DNA of 64,000 bases from an uncultured Cellvibrionales bacterium (GCA_913020115.1 CAJWBQ010000016.1:1-64000); one strand, 5' to 3'; shown: positions 28,829 through 38,538, counted from the first letter of the stretch. Notes: generated by a model not told the origin, from the sequence alone. Made by a program: numbers and translations.

Positions 28829-31800
28829 ATGAATACACACACGCCACCAGACGCACAAGCCGCGGTGCAAATTTTTCGTTGGATCGTCAGCCACCCCAAA
28901 CGGGTAGTCACCCTCGGAGTGTTAATCATTGTGATGATGGCCTCTACTCTGCCCCAACTCACGCGCGACACTCGCTCAGACGCCTTTCTGGCCGACGACA
29001 ACCCAGCTCTGGTTTACCGGGAAAAAGTTAAGACGCTCTTTGGCCTGAGCGACCCTATGGTGATTGCCGTTATTGCGGAATCGTCCGTGTTTACACCAGA
29101 GGCGCTTAACACTGTACAAGCTATCAGCGATGCCGTGGTCAATGTTGAGAATATCGACCCCGACGGCATCACCAGCCTTGCCACGGAAAATAATATTGTG
29201 GGCACAAGCGACGGCATGGATATTAGTCCATTTTTCGAAGGCGAATTAAGCTCACAAAGTGAAGCAAATAAAGTTAGAGACGCCATTCGAAATTTCCCTT
29301 TATATCAGGGCAGCTTGGTTGCCGCGGATGAATCTGCCACCCTCGTCATTGCTGAACTTCTAGATGAGACTGTGTCAGAACAAACCTACGCAGCCTTGCG
29401 CTTGGCTCTAGATGAATTACCACTGCCCGAAGGCATTACTCTACACGTGGCAGGCGAAGGCGCCATTTCCGGTTTTCTCGGCAGCTACATTGACGCCGAT
29501 GCCCAGCGCTTGAATCCATTGGCCGCACTAGTGATTACCATCATCGTGTTTTTCGCTTTTTTACGCTTTGGCTCAACTTTCATGGCGAACATGATCATTG
29601 CCGCCTCAGCAATCATTACCACAGGTGCCATGTCGGTATTTGGTGTGCCCTTTTACGTTATAACTAACGCTCTGCCGGTCATTTTGATTGGTATCGCGGT
29701 CGCCGACAGCATTCACATTTACAGCGAATATTTTGAACGGCGAGCGCTACACCCTGAAGAGTCAATCAACGAGTCAATTGTGACAAGCATGGTCGCCATG
29801 TGGCGCCCGGTTACACTCACAACGCTCACCACAATCGCCGGGTTTCTGGGGCTATACTTTGCAGCTTACATGCCTCCATTCAAATATTTTGGCCTATTTA
29901 CCGCATTTGGTGTGGGGGTAGCCTGGCTCTACTCAATGACTTTTTTACCTGCCGCAATGAGCTTATTGAAAACCAATGAGCACCCACACCTCGCTAAGAA
30001 AATACGCTCGCAAGAACACGATATATTTGCCAAATTGATGATTTTTTTAGGCGAGTTTACCCGCAAAAGAGCTAAATTTATCATCGCTGCATCACTGCTG
30101 ATAGCCATCGTCGGCATCAGTACCGCAAGTCGTGTCGCCGTTAACGAAGTACGCATTGAAACTTTCCATCACGACGAACCGCTTTATCAGGCCGACAAGG
30201 CTATTAACAGCCGCTTTAACGGCACCAACTACCTCGACATTGTTGTTGACGCACAGTCGGACGAGGGTTTATTCGACACACAGGTGCTGGCGAAAATCGA
30301 AGCAATGCAAGCTTTCGCCGAAAATCTCCCGGTCGTTCACGGCTCTACGTCTATTGTTGATTACCTCAAGCAAATGAACCGAGCACTGAACGATGGCCAC
30401 GCCGACCAATACATTTTGCCCAGTGAGCGAGATCTAGTTGCGCAATATTTTTTGCTTTATTCGGCTTCGAGTGACCCCACCGACTTTGAAGAAGAAGTAG
30501 ACTACGACTATCGGATTGCGAATGTACGTCTCAACATGAGTAGCGGTTCTTTTGTTGATGCCAAGCTAGCCGTTGAAACCATGCAGCGTTACATCGACGA
30601 AGAATTTAATGACGAATCAGTGCACGCAACCCTAAGCGGTCGCGTAAATCTAAACTACCACTGGATTAAAGATCTCGGGCACAGCCACTTTACCGGCATG
30701 GCCATTGCGATGTTTCTCGTCTGGCTGGTGTCGTCGCTGTTATTCCGCTCCCTGGTAGCAGGAACCTATGCGCTTATTCCCATTGCAACCAGCATTCTCT
30801 TGGTCTATTCATCAATGGTAGGGCTTTCAATTAACTTAGGCATCGGCACTTCTATGTTTGCGGCTGTGGCCATTGGCTTGGGGGTTGACTTCGCAATTCA
30901 TACGATTGATCGCTTACGCTCTCTTTTCCGGGAAATCGGCGATTTAGACGCAACCTTAAAACAGTTTTACCCCTCCACAGGGCGAGCATTGTTCTTCAAC
31001 CTGCTCGCCATAGCACTGGGTTTTGGCGTATTAATTTCCAGCAAAGTGGTGCCACTGAATAACTTTGGCAGTATTGTAGCGATATCGGTTTTCACAAGCT
31101 TTTTGGCCAGCATGACACTGCTCCCTGCACTTATCAAAGTGTTCAAACCCCGCTTTATTGTTGGCTCTAAGCTCTCCGAAGCCGCACTTGAAAACTCCGA
31201 ATTTGGCAAAGCATCTACCCTAGTTTTAGCTCTGGGAGTTGGACTAGCTTCACTTGGCGGTGAAAATGTAAATGCCACAGATTTGCCCAGCGGACGCTCT
31301 GTCATCGAAAAATTAAATGCTCGCGATGACGGCGAGCATGTTACCAGTCATGTAAAAATGAAGATGATCGATCGACGTGGCAAGGAGCGCGTGCGCGAAA
31401 CGAAAACCTACCGGAAATATTTTGGCGAAGAAAAACGCACCGTACTGTTTTACCTCTCTCCTAAGAATGTCAAAGGCACCGGTTTTTTAACTTATGACTA
31501 CCCAAACTTAGAAGTTGATGATGACCAGTGGTTGTATTTACCCGCTCTGCGAAAGGCGCGGCGTATTTCCGCCTCAGACCGAGGCGACTATTTCTTAGGC
31601 ACCGATTTCAGTTACGAAGACATTAAAAAAGATGGCAAGATGGAGTTGGGAGACTACCAATTTGAATCACTCGAAGAAACGCTAGTGGATAATATTCCCG
31701 TCATTCTCGTACAGGCCATTCCCGCCACTGGAGACATTGCGAAAGAACTTGGCTATGGAAAAATCCACATTTGGGTTGACCCTAGCCGGTGGGTCACCCT

Positions 31801-32017
31801 CAAGGCGGAATATTGGGACATTAAAATGAATCCTCTAAAAACCTTAGAAGTCAGCGACATCCGAAAAATTGACGGAATTCTCACTCGTCACAAATTGACA
31901 ATTAAAAACCATAAAACAGGTCACTTTACGGAATTTCAGTTTTCTCAAGTTGACTATGAGGCGCCTGTTGACGACAAATTATTTACTCGTCAGGCACTAA
32001 AACGAGGGGCTCGATAA
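28829..32017 (+). CDS. MMPL/RND transporter fused to a LolA-like lipoprotein-sorting domain
   Basis: A 1,062-residue protein. Residues ~1-790 are an MMPL-type RND exporter with about 12 membrane helices, two large periplasmic loops and the paired motifs VADSIHIYSEYF and GVDFAIHTIDRLR. Residues ~815-1062 match the LolA-like outer-membrane lipoprotein-sorting family (WLYLPALRKARRISASDR, GTDFSYEDI). These are usually two adjacent genes. The joint (about 794-815) is a hydrophobic segment ending in NVNA-TDLP that looks like a retained signal peptide. The ATG at 28829 has AGG eight bases upstream. It overlaps the DUF1302 gene by one base. Probable role: moving a lipid or hydrophobic compound to or from the outer membrane. 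Confidence 0.87.
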   Translation: MNTHTPPDAQAAVQIFRWIVSHPKRVVTLGVLIIVMMASTLPQLTRDTRSDAFLADDNPALVYREKVKTLFGLSDPMVIAVIAESSVFTPEALNTVQAISDAVVNVENIDPDGITSLATENNIVGTSDGMDISPFFEGELSSQSEANKVRDAIRNFPLYQGSLVAADESATLVIAELLDETVSEQTYAALRLALDELPLPEGITLHVAGEGAISGFLGSYIDADAQRLNPLAALVITIIVFFAFLRFGSTFMANMIIAASAIITTGAMSVFGVPFYVITNALPVILIGIAVADSIHIYSEYFERRALHPEESINESIVTSMVAMWRPVTLTTLTTIAGFLGLYFAAYMPPFKYFGLFTAFGVGVAWLYSMTFLPAAMSLLKTNEHPHLAKKIRSQEHDIFAKLMIFLGEFTRKRAKFIIAASLLIAIVGISTASRVAVNEVRIETFHHDEPLYQADKAINSRFNGTNYLDIVVDAQSDEGLFDTQVLAKIEAMQAFAENLPVVHGSTSIVDYLKQMNRALNDGHADQYILPSERDLVAQYFLLYSASSDPTDFEEEVDYDYRIANVRLNMSSGSFVDAKLAVETMQRYIDEEFNDESVHATLSGRVNLNYHWIKDLGHSHFTGMAIAMFLVWLVSSLLFRSLVAGTYALIPIATSILLVYSSMVGLSINLGIGTSMFAAVAIGLGVDFAIHTIDRLRSLFREIGDLDATLKQFYPSTGRALFFNLLAIALGFGVLISSKVVPLNNFGSIVAISVFTSFLASMTLLPALIKVFKPRFIVGSKLSEAALENSEFGKASTLVLALGVGLASLGGENVNATDLPSGRSVIEKLNARDDGEHVTSHVKMKMIDRRGKERVRETKTYRKYFGEEKRTVLFYLSPKNVKGTGFLTYDYPNLEVDDDQWLYLPALRKARRISASDRGDYFLGTDFSYEDIKKDGKMELGDYQFESLEETLVDNIPVILVQAIPATGDIAKELGYGKIHIWVDPSRWVTLKAEYWDIKMNPLKTLEVSDIRKIDGILTRHKLTIKNHKTGHFTEFQFSQVDYEAPVDDKLFTRQALKRGAR

Positions 32018-33321
32018 TGAAACACGCCCTCGTATTGTTGAGTGCCATTGTCGCCCTCAATACAGGCGCCGTGGCCGGTGAATTCAGTGGCACACTGAAT
32101 TCACAAACGGCCTACGGCACTCATGACCATGCATTACAACAACAAGAATGGCTGTTAGATTTGGAGTATAACGGCGAGTTATGGGGCGGAGATATTACAG
32201 CGATTGCTCGCGCGCGACTCGACACCGTAGACGGCCTCAATTCCAAAAATAGTGAGCGGCCCAGCACTTACTCTAGCATTAACGGCCCCATTATTAGTGG
32301 TGACTCAGGCGAGTTACAAATCAGAGAGTTCTATTGGGACAAGTCCACAGACAATACCTATTGGCGATTAGGGAAGCAACAGGTGGTGTGGGGGGAAGCT
32401 GACGGCTTAAAATTACTGGACGTCATCAATCCGCAAAACTTTCGGGAATTTGTCCTCGACGACTTTGACGATGCTCGCATACCGCTGTGGATGATCAATG
32501 CAGAGTTTAGCTTGAGTGACAATGGGGTACTGCAAGTTCTATGGATACCGGATAGCAGCACTCATGAAATCGCGCCCAATCACTCAGAGTTTGCCTTAAC
32601 CAGCCCTCTATTTGTACCTAGTTTAGAAAATATTCCTGCGGCGAGCACGGTGCTCATCAAGCCCGATGAAGCACCGGCATCTGTCTTTAAAGACAGCGAT
32701 TTCGGCACTCGTTACACCACTTTTGTGAGCGGCTGGGATTTATCAGCGAATTATCTTTATCACTATGTTGATGCTCCAATCACCCACACCGAATTCGCCA
32801 ACGATACCATCACCATTGACCAGCGATACCACCGCAGCCACCTACTAGGCGGCACCGCGAGTACCGCACTTGGCGACTGGACACTGCGCGGTGAAATAGC
32901 TTTCGAAACTGATATCTATCAGCGAACAAAAAGCGCTCTGCCCGGCCTGAGGCAAGCCAATCAATGGAGTTCGGTAATTGGCTTGGATTGGCAAGGCCTA
33001 AGTGATCAATTTATCTCTCTACAATGGTTTCAAACCACTCTGCTAGGGGACAGACAGCAGCGTATTGTTAAAAAACGAGAGAATACAGTGAGCTTTCTTT
33101 GGGAATCAAAATTTGCCAATGAGACCCTCAGTCTCGAATGGTTACATTTGCATTCCACCGACCACGGAGATGGCCTTATACAACCAGAGCTGCGTTACAA
33201 CTATGAAGAAAACTTTGATATTTATGTGAACGCCGCCGTGTTTTACGGCGAGGCCCACGAGCGTTTTGGGCAATTCGATCAAGCAGACCGAATTGCTCTG
33301 GGTTTCACCTGGGGGTTTTAG
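32017..33321 (+). CDS. DUF1302-type outer-membrane protein
   Basis: A 434-residue protein with a signal peptide (ending VAG-EF) and alternating beta-strand pattern. The segment WRLGKQQVVWGEADGLKLLD and the following INPQNFREFVLDDFDDARIP are typical of DUF1302 proteins, which are commonly encoded beside MMPL transporters and LolA-like proteins. Its start ATG overlaps the MMPL stop codon by one base (TAATG), so expression is coupled and the proteins probably work in one envelope-spanning route. The last residue Phe fits an outer-membrane barrel. The cargo is unknown. Confidence 0.85.
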   Translation: MKHALVLLSAIVALNTGAVAGEFSGTLNSQTAYGTHDHALQQQEWLLDLEYNGELWGGDITAIARARLDTVDGLNSKNSERPSTYSSINGPIISGDSGELQIREFYWDKSTDNTYWRLGKQQVVWGEADGLKLLDVINPQNFREFVLDDFDDARIPLWMINAEFSLSDNGVLQVLWIPDSSTHEIAPNHSEFALTSPLFVPSLENIPAASTVLIKPDEAPASVFKDSDFGTRYTTFVSGWDLSANYLYHYVDAPITHTEFANDTITIDQRYHRSHLLGGTASTALGDWTLRGEIAFETDIYQRTKSALPGLRQANQWSSVIGLDWQGLSDQFISLQWFQTTLLGDRQQRIVKKRENTVSFLWESKFANETLSLEWLHLHSTDHGDGLIQPELRYNYEENFDIYVNAAVFYGEAHERFGQFDQADRIALGFTWGF

Positions 33322-33957
33322 CTAGGAAGGAAGCGCTTCGCCCTGCAAGCCCAAAATTACAAATATTTGATTTTGGGCCGCGACTAAAATCGCTTCGCGC
33401 TCACGCTCGAGGTTAATTGTTTTGGCAATGGCCAGGGCACCGACCATGCAGGCCAATATGGCTCGAGATTTTTCCGGAATCGTTGTTTCACAGATTTGCA
33501 GTGGAGAACTTTTGAGTCTAGTGAGTGCCTTTAAGCGGGTTTCGAAAATTTTCAACAGGCTCAAATAGGATTGCTCGTAGAGCTTCTTAACTTCCTGATT
33601 GGAGTTGCCAATATCGTTTGACAAAAAAGCCTCCGCGTTAGGCGCAGCGAGCGTCTCGTCGTCATAGCTATTGTCGAGTTTCAAGTAACCACCCACAAGG
33701 TCCATGAGATTTTTTATAGAGAAAGGTCCCTTCATCAGGCGGGCGGCGCGGCTGCGTTTTAGGGCAGCACCAAAACTTTCACGATACAGCGCCTCTTTTG
33801 ATGAAAAGTGCGTGTAAAAGGCTCCGTGGGTCATTTTGGCACACTTCATGACTTCCGTAATGGACACACGGTCAAATCCATAACGAGCAAATAGGTCGGT
33901 GGCCGATTGCAAAATTCGCTGCTTTATTTTCGCCTTGTGCTGTCTTGGATAGGGCAT
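33322..33957 (-). CDS. TetR family regulator
   Basis: A 211-residue TetR-type repressor with an N-terminal helix-turn-helix (KIKQRILQSATDLFARYGFDRVSITEVM, THGAFYTHFSSKEALY) and a ligand-binding C-terminal part. The ATG at 33957 is preferred to a TTG two codons upstream. It ends directly next to the DUF1302 gene on the other strand and is divergent from a KAS II gene, with a long inverted repeat in between. The ligand is unknown; a fatty acid-type effector would fit the neighbour. Confidence 0.9.
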   Translation of the reverse strand: MPYPRQHKAKIKQRILQSATDLFARYGFDRVSITEVMKCAKMTHGAFYTHFSSKEALYRESFGAALKRSRAARLMKGPFSIKNLMDLVGGYLKLDNSYDDETLAAPNAEAFLSNDIGNSNQEVKKLYEQSYLSLLKIFETRLKALTRLKSSPLQICETTIPEKSRAILACMVGALAIAKTINLEREREAILVAAQNQIFVILGLQGEALPS

Positions 33958-33969
33958 TTTCAATTACTC

Positions 33970-34019
33970 GCTACAAGCTTCTAAAATATTATCTTGATCA
34001 TATTTTAGAAGCTTGTAGC
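33970..34019. promoter_or_regulatory. Inverted repeat operator between TetR and the KAS II gene
   Basis: Two perfectly inverted 20-base arms (33970-33989 and 34000-34019) flank a 10-base centre. Each arm contains TACAAGCTTCTA or its complement, which is itself close to palindromic and resembles TetR half-site pairs. The repeat lies 13 bp from the TetR start and 35 bp from the KAS II start and so could control both genes. Confidence 0.65.
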
Positions 34020-34054
34020 ATCAAATTCACTCTATTTTTTAGGTAATAGTTGAT

Positions 34055-35335
34055 ATGAAAAAAACACGCATTGTGGTTACTGGCATGGGTATCGTTAGCC
34101 CTCTGGGCTGTGGGGTGGACCAGGTGTGGCCCCGACTGCTTGACGGCCAGTCAGGCATTGGCTTGAACGACCGTTTCGACGTTTCCGAGCTTCCAGTTAA
34201 AATCGCGGGTTTAGTTCCCAGTATCGATGACGACTCAGACGCCGGTTTTAGCTTGGATGAAATTATGCCCCTCAAGGAGCAAAAAAAGCTGGGTTTATTT
34301 ACACGCTACGCAATGGCGGCCTCCCACGAGGCACTCACACAGGCTAATTGGTGGCCAGAAGACGAGCAGGACCAAGCCGCCACAGCAACTATTATCGCAT
34401 CGGGAATTGGTGGCCTGCCAACAATCATGGAAGCGCAAAAAACCCTAGATACCAAGGGGTATAAAAGAATTTCACCATTTACGGTACCTGCCTTCTTGGG
34501 CAACCTAGCCGCGGGCAACGTTTCGATTAAGTATGGCTTCAAAGGACCATTAGGCTCGCCAGTTACCGCTTGCGCCGCGGGCATTCAAGCGATTGGTGAC
34601 GGCATGCGAATGATTCGTTCTGGCGAGGCCAGCGTGGCGATTGTGGGCGGCGCCGAGGCCTGTATTGATCCGCTGGCAATCGCTGGTTTCAATGCACTCA
34701 AGGCGCTTTCTACTCGCAACGATGCACCGACAGAAGCCTCACGCCCTTTCGATCAGCACAGAGACGGGTTTGTAATGGGCGAAGGCGCTGGCATGCTAGT
34801 GATTGAATCCCTAGAACATGCACTCGCTCGTGGCGCCGAGCCTCTGGTTGAAATTACAGGCTATGGCACAAGTGCGGATGCCTATCACATAACTTCTGGG
34901 CCGCCCGACGGTTCTGGCGCCGCGCGCTCAGTAAAAGCCGCTCTAGCCATGGCCGAGATGACGGTCAGTGATATTAATTACATCAATGCTCACGCAACCT
35001 CTACACCTGTCGGTGATAACGCCGAAGTGGCTACTCTGCGGAGTCTGTGGGGCAAGGAGGTAGGCAGAGTCGCTATTTCATCCACCAAGTCTGCTACGGG
35101 GCATTTATTGGGGGCTGCGGGTGGTATTGAAAGCATTTTTACCGCGATGGCGGTGATGAACGACCACTTACCCCCCACCTTGAACTTGACCGAGCAGGAC
35201 GAAACAATGGCCGACTTAGACTTGGTGCCTAATCACTCTCGAGCCGCGACGGTGCAACATGCTCTGTGTAATGGCTTTGGGTTTGGAGGAGTGAATGCGT
35301 CTTTGATATTGAGTAAATATGTCAGCGAAGCGTAA
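34055..35335 (+). CDS. fabF: Beta-ketoacyl-ACP synthase II (FabF type), stand-alone
   Basis: Condensing enzyme of fatty acid synthesis. The 426 residues carry the catalytic Cys173 (TACAAG), His313 (NAHATSTPVGD), Lys345 and His350 (STKSATGHLLGAAGG), all as in FabF. It is not in a fab cluster (no fabD, fabG or acpP nearby) but paired with a divergent TetR gene, so it is probably an accessory, inducible copy, perhaps adjusting membrane lipid composition. AGG lies about 10 bases before the ATG. Between its stop and ilvE is only a weak hairpin (about 35339-35371). Confidence 0.93.
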   Translation: MKKTRIVVTGMGIVSPLGCGVDQVWPRLLDGQSGIGLNDRFDVSELPVKIAGLVPSIDDDSDAGFSLDEIMPLKEQKKLGLFTRYAMAASHEALTQANWWPEDEQDQAATATIIASGIGGLPTIMEAQKTLDTKGYKRISPFTVPAFLGNLAAGNVSIKYGFKGPLGSPVTACAAGIQAIGDGMRMIRSGEASVAIVGGAEACIDPLAIAGFNALKALSTRNDAPTEASRPFDQHRDGFVMGEGAGMLVIESLEHALARGAEPLVEITGYGTSADAYHITSGPPDGSGAARSVKAALAMAEMTVSDINYINAHATSTPVGDNAEVATLRSLWGKEVGRVAISSTKSATGHLLGAAGGIESIFTAMAVMNDHLPPTLNLTEQDETMADLDLVPNHSRAATVQHALCNGFGFGGVNASLILSKYVSEA

Positions 35336-35382
35336 GCCTAAGCTCTGTGGCCCTTGCGGGCCTAGAGCTAGATACGAGCTAA

Positions 35383-36447
35383 CTATAAGGACACAACCCA
35401 ACCAAACTTGTCTTCTCTAGTTCCGTATTGAATACCCGTCAGCTCATCATACAAGCTCGTAGATACAGGCCCAGATTCGAAATTGTTAACGATGTATTCC
35501 TTACCCTTCAGGCACAACTTGCCTACCGGTGAAATCACCGCCGCCGTGCCGCAACCAAACACCTCTGTAATTTTTCCAGATTCGATGTCGGCGAGAACCT
35601 CATTGATATCCAAGCGCTCTTCCCGAACATCGAAACCCAAGGTTGGCGCTAATTTCAAAACCGAATCACGGGTGATACCCGCTAAGATACTGCCACTCAA
35701 TTCAGGTGTGACAAGCGTTTTACCTTCGTAAACAAAGAAGATGTTCATGGCGCCAACTTCTTCCACATAACGGCCTTCAATGGCATCTAACCAAAGTACC
35801 TGAGTGTATCCCTGCTTGGCCACTTCTTCGCTTAAATGTAGGCTGGCGGCGTAATTTCCGCCCGTTTTCGCTTCACCTATACCACCCACAACGGCGCGGC
35901 GACAAGTGTCAGAAACGTAAACCGAAACTGGGTTAAAGCCTTCAGAAAAGTACGGGCCTACTGGGCCGCCAATAATGAAATGCAAATAGCTGTCAGCAGC
36001 ACTTAAGCCCAGTTTTGCACCGGTGGCAATCATTGCCGGACGGATGTAAAAAGACGATTCGGACACACTGGGAACCCAGTTTTGGTCGATACTAACCCAC
36101 TGCTTTAGTACGTCGAGATGAAAGTCTTCGTCTACCGCAGGCATCGACATGCGTTCCGCAGAACGATTGAAGCGCTTAAAATTCTCTTCTGGACGAAAGA
36201 GGTTCACACCGCCATCGGCTCGACGATAGGCTTTTAGGCCTTCAAATATTTCCTGACCATAATGTAAAACCGGAGCCGCTGGATTGAGGACAATATTATG
36301 GAATGGCGCGATTTCGGCATTCTGCCAGCCAGTGCCTTTGGTATATTCTTGTGTAAACATGTGGTCGGAGAACACGGCACCAAAGCTCAATTCTTCCGGA
36401 CACGAACCTCGCTCATCAGCCGCGAGTGCTTTAATTGTAATGGTCAT
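35383..36447 (-). CDS. ilvE: Branched-chain amino acid aminotransferase, type II
   Basis: PLP fold-type IV transaminase for the last step of Leu, Ile and Val synthesis. The protein carries GQEIFEGLKAYRRADGG, the Schiff-base lysine (Lys194 with the start used here) in GEAKTGGNYAAS, and the C-terminal FGCGTAAVISPVG phosphate-binding segment, all of the longer BCAT type II class. The ATG at 36447 (354 residues) is preferred; a GTG ten codons upstream is possible. Neither has a strong ribosome-binding site. It converges with the fabF-like gene. Confidence 0.93.
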   Translation of the reverse strand: MTITIKALAADERGSCPEELSFGAVFSDHMFTQEYTKGTGWQNAEIAPFHNIVLNPAAPVLHYGQEIFEGLKAYRRADGGVNLFRPEENFKRFNRSAERMSMPAVDEDFHLDVLKQWVSIDQNWVPSVSESSFYIRPAMIATGAKLGLSAADSYLHFIIGGPVGPYFSEGFNPVSVYVSDTCRRAVVGGIGEAKTGGNYAASLHLSEEVAKQGYTQVLWLDAIEGRYVEEVGAMNIFFVYEGKTLVTPELSGSILAGITRDSVLKLAPTLGFDVREERLDINEVLADIESGKITEVFGCGTAAVISPVGKLCLKGKEYIVNNFESGPVSTSLYDELTGIQYGTREDKFGWVVSL

Positions 36448-36809
36448 GAGGCACAAATTTTCCCTGGTTGTGGCCACTCTTATCGGCGCTCAAACTGAAC
36501 TTCGTTCAGGAGTCGCCCTAAAGTGCACCAATTGCTACAAAATTGAGTTGAGCATAGTCTCAAGGAAAGCATAAAAATCCAAGTAATTAGTCAATTAGAT
36601 CGAGTATTTAGTTAAAAATTGCTCAAAAAGGGTATTTACCACAATAAAAAGCAGTAGGGCTATGCCCTAGGCTCGACCCTCGCAATATAATCAACAGACT
36701 CTTAATTTTAGTGAATACGAACTAAGGCTTAAGTTGATGTGCAAGATAAAAAACCGGCGCTCAGAATGAACGCCAGTTTTAATCTTGTCGTGTAAACGGC
36801 TGCGCTGCT
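36448..36809. other. Intergenic stretch between ilvE and the DsbA-like gene
   Basis: About 360 bases without a supported gene. The right end holds the terminator of the DsbA-like gene (listed separately). A second hairpin, a perfect 6-bp stem with a 3-base loop at 36655-36669, is followed on the minus strand by CTGCTTTTT. It could be a backup terminator or part of the ilvE leader. I see no leader peptide rich in branched-chain amino acids. Confidence 0.45.
36748..36780 (-). terminator. Rho-independent terminator after the DsbA-like gene
   Basis: A 10-bp stem (36750-36759 with 36771-36780, one G-T pair) is followed on the minus strand by six T. It lies 30 bp after the stop codon of the DsbA-like gene and closes the oxidoreductase/DsbA-like transcript. 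Confidence 0.8.
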
Positions 36810-37475
36810 TTAGGCCGATTGACTCGCAATGTCTTTTATCACGTTGACTAGAGTGGCGGCTTCATGGGCACCGCTCACGGTATACTGCTGGTTAAAAACA
36901 AAGGTGGGAACCGCACTAATACCCATGCCTTTATATTGGTCTTGGGCGGCCCTTACCTGCCGGCTAATGTCTTCATCAGCCAGAGTCTCAGCTGTGAGCT
37001 CTGGGCTAAACCCGTGGGCACTGGCAATATCTGCCAATACTTCCGGAGAAGAAACGTCGCGCCGATGGGCAAAATAGGCGTCCATTAAAGCCAACTTCAA
37101 AGCTTCTTGTGTGCCAAGTTTTTCGGCTTTATGCAGTAACTTGTGAGCAAGAAAGGTATTGTAAATACGCGCCTCGCTGTCCATTTTAAAGGTGACGCCT
37201 TCTGCCTCCCCTTGCGCCCGCAGACGCTGTCGATTTTGTTCTATCGTCGCGTCGTCGGCACCGTATTTTTCAGCAATGTGCTCATTCACATTTTGCCCTT
37301 CTCTGGGCATATGCGGATTAAGCTCGAAGGGCTGAAAATTAAGCTCCACCTTCAGTTCCGGAAAGTTACGCAGCGCCGCCTGCAGGCGTTGATAACCGAT
37401 GGAACACCAAGGGCAGACCACGTCTGACACCATATCGATACGCAACACGTTTGCGGAAACCCTTGGACCTGACAT
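36810..37475 (-). CDS. DsbA family oxidoreductase (FrnE-like)
   Basis: A 221-residue thioredoxin-fold protein without a signal peptide, so cytoplasmic. The active-site motif is CPWC (Cys21, Cys24) in DVVCPWCSIGYQRL, and a cis-proline loop (GISAVPTFVFN) follows a helical insertion. This is the FrnE/2-hydroxychromene-2-carboxylate-isomerase-like branch of the DsbA family. Its ATG shares a base with the stop codon of the oxidoreductase gene (TAATG), so the two are coupled. Substrate proteins unknown. Confidence 0.9.
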   Translation of the reverse strand: MSGPRVSANVLRIDMVSDVVCPWCSIGYQRLQAALRNFPELKVELNFQPFELNPHMPREGQNVNEHIAEKYGADDATIEQNRQRLRAQGEAEGVTFKMDSEARIYNTFLAHKLLHKAEKLGTQEALKLALMDAYFAHRRDVSSPEVLADIASAHGFSPELTAETLADEDISRQVRAAQDQYKGMGISAVPTFVFNQQYTVSGAHEAATLVNVIKDIASQSA

Positions 37476-38467
37476 TAGAGTTCAACCAATAACTTGCCGG
37501 TATTGCCGCCGCTAAAGAGTAAATTGATACCTTCAACAGCACTCTCGAGGCCGTGGAGAGTATGAGCGCGATATTTTATCTGCCCATTCATCCAATATTC
37601 CGCCATCTTCTGCGACATAGCCGGGACATTGTCCCAATGATCTGGCATTGCAAACCCTTGAATAGTTAAGCGCTTGCGAATGATGTCAATCCAGTTGGGG
37701 CCTGGAGCGGGAGTATTGGTGTTGTAATCAGCAATCATGCCGCAGACAATAATTCGGCCGTGAGCATTCATATTTTCAAAAGCCGCGTGCTGAACGGGCC
37801 CGCCCGTGTTTTCAAAATAAATATCTACTCCGTCGGGCGTAGCGTCTTTAAGTGCGTCACCTAGATTGTCGCTTTTGTAATTGATAGCCTTATCAAAACC
37901 CAGCTCTTCTTCTAACCAACGACATTTCTCATCTGTGCCTGCAGTGCCAACCACCCTCATGCCTTCGGCTTTAGCAATTTGCCCAACCATTGAACCCACC
38001 GAACCGGCCGCACCAGACACCACAAGAGTTTCACCGGCTTTTGGCTTACCCATCTCTATCAAACCTTGGTAAGCCGTAATGCCCGGCAGAGCCAAAACGC
38101 AAAGTACGGCATCGGCGGGAAGCCCTGGGGGCAATATTTGCAGCCCTTCACCGGTGCTCACTGCGTACTCAGTCCAGCCAATCATGCCCATCACCTGAGC
38201 ACCCACGGCAAACTTTTCGTTCTTCGAGTCAAGGACTTCGGCAATACCGCTAGACCGCATAATTTCACCCAGCGCTACTGGCGGTATGTAGCTATCTGTT
38301 GCGGGAGACATCCACCCTTTCATCGCGGGGTCTAAGGACATATGGGTTTGTTTTACTAGAATTTCACCATCTTTTAGCTCGGAGGTTTGCAAGGTTACGG
38401 TTTCAAACAAATCTGGGGTAATAGTAATGTCTGGGCGTTTTACGAGCTTTATCGCTTTGTATTCCAT
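37475..38467 (-). CDS. NADP-dependent oxidoreductase of the MDR superfamily (CurA-like)
   Basis: A 330-residue zinc-independent medium-chain reductase related to E. coli CurA and leukotriene B4 12-hydroxydehydrogenase. It shows SGAAGSVGSMVGQIAKAEG for NADP binding and the MIGWTEY and PGITAYQGL segments. Such enzymes reduce the C=C bond of enones. The ATG at 38467 has AAGGA eight bases upstream; a longer frame upstream has no support. It is divergent from a LysR gene across 107 bp containing an inverted repeat, and coupled to a DsbA-like gene downstream. Together they suggest a response to reactive electrophiles. Confidence 0.92.
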   Translation of the reverse strand: MEYKAIKLVKRPDITITPDLFETVTLQTSELKDGEILVKQTHMSLDPAMKGWMSPATDSYIPPVALGEIMRSSGIAEVLDSKNEKFAVGAQVMGMIGWTEYAVSTGEGLQILPPGLPADAVLCVLALPGITAYQGLIEMGKPKAGETLVVSGAAGSVGSMVGQIAKAEGMRVVGTAGTDEKCRWLEEELGFDKAINYKSDNLGDALKDATPDGVDIYFENTGGPVQHAAFENMNAHGRIIVCGMIADYNTNTPAPGPNWIDIIRKRLTIQGFAMPDHWDNVPAMSQKMAEYWMNGQIKYRAHTLHGLESAVEGINLLFSGGNTGKLLVEL

Positions 38468-38538
38468 CAGAGTGTTCCTTTGCTGTGAGTAATTGACGTG
38501 TGGGCAGTCTAATCCTTTGCAGTATTTATGATAAGTAG

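Noticed and set aside
35339..35371. Hairpin between fabF and ilvE as a terminator
   Set aside because: The stem has a bulge and there is no T-run on either strand.
36655..36669. Hairpin with a short T-run before ilvE as an attenuator
   Set aside because: No leader peptide or alternative pairing is visible; it may be only a backup terminator.
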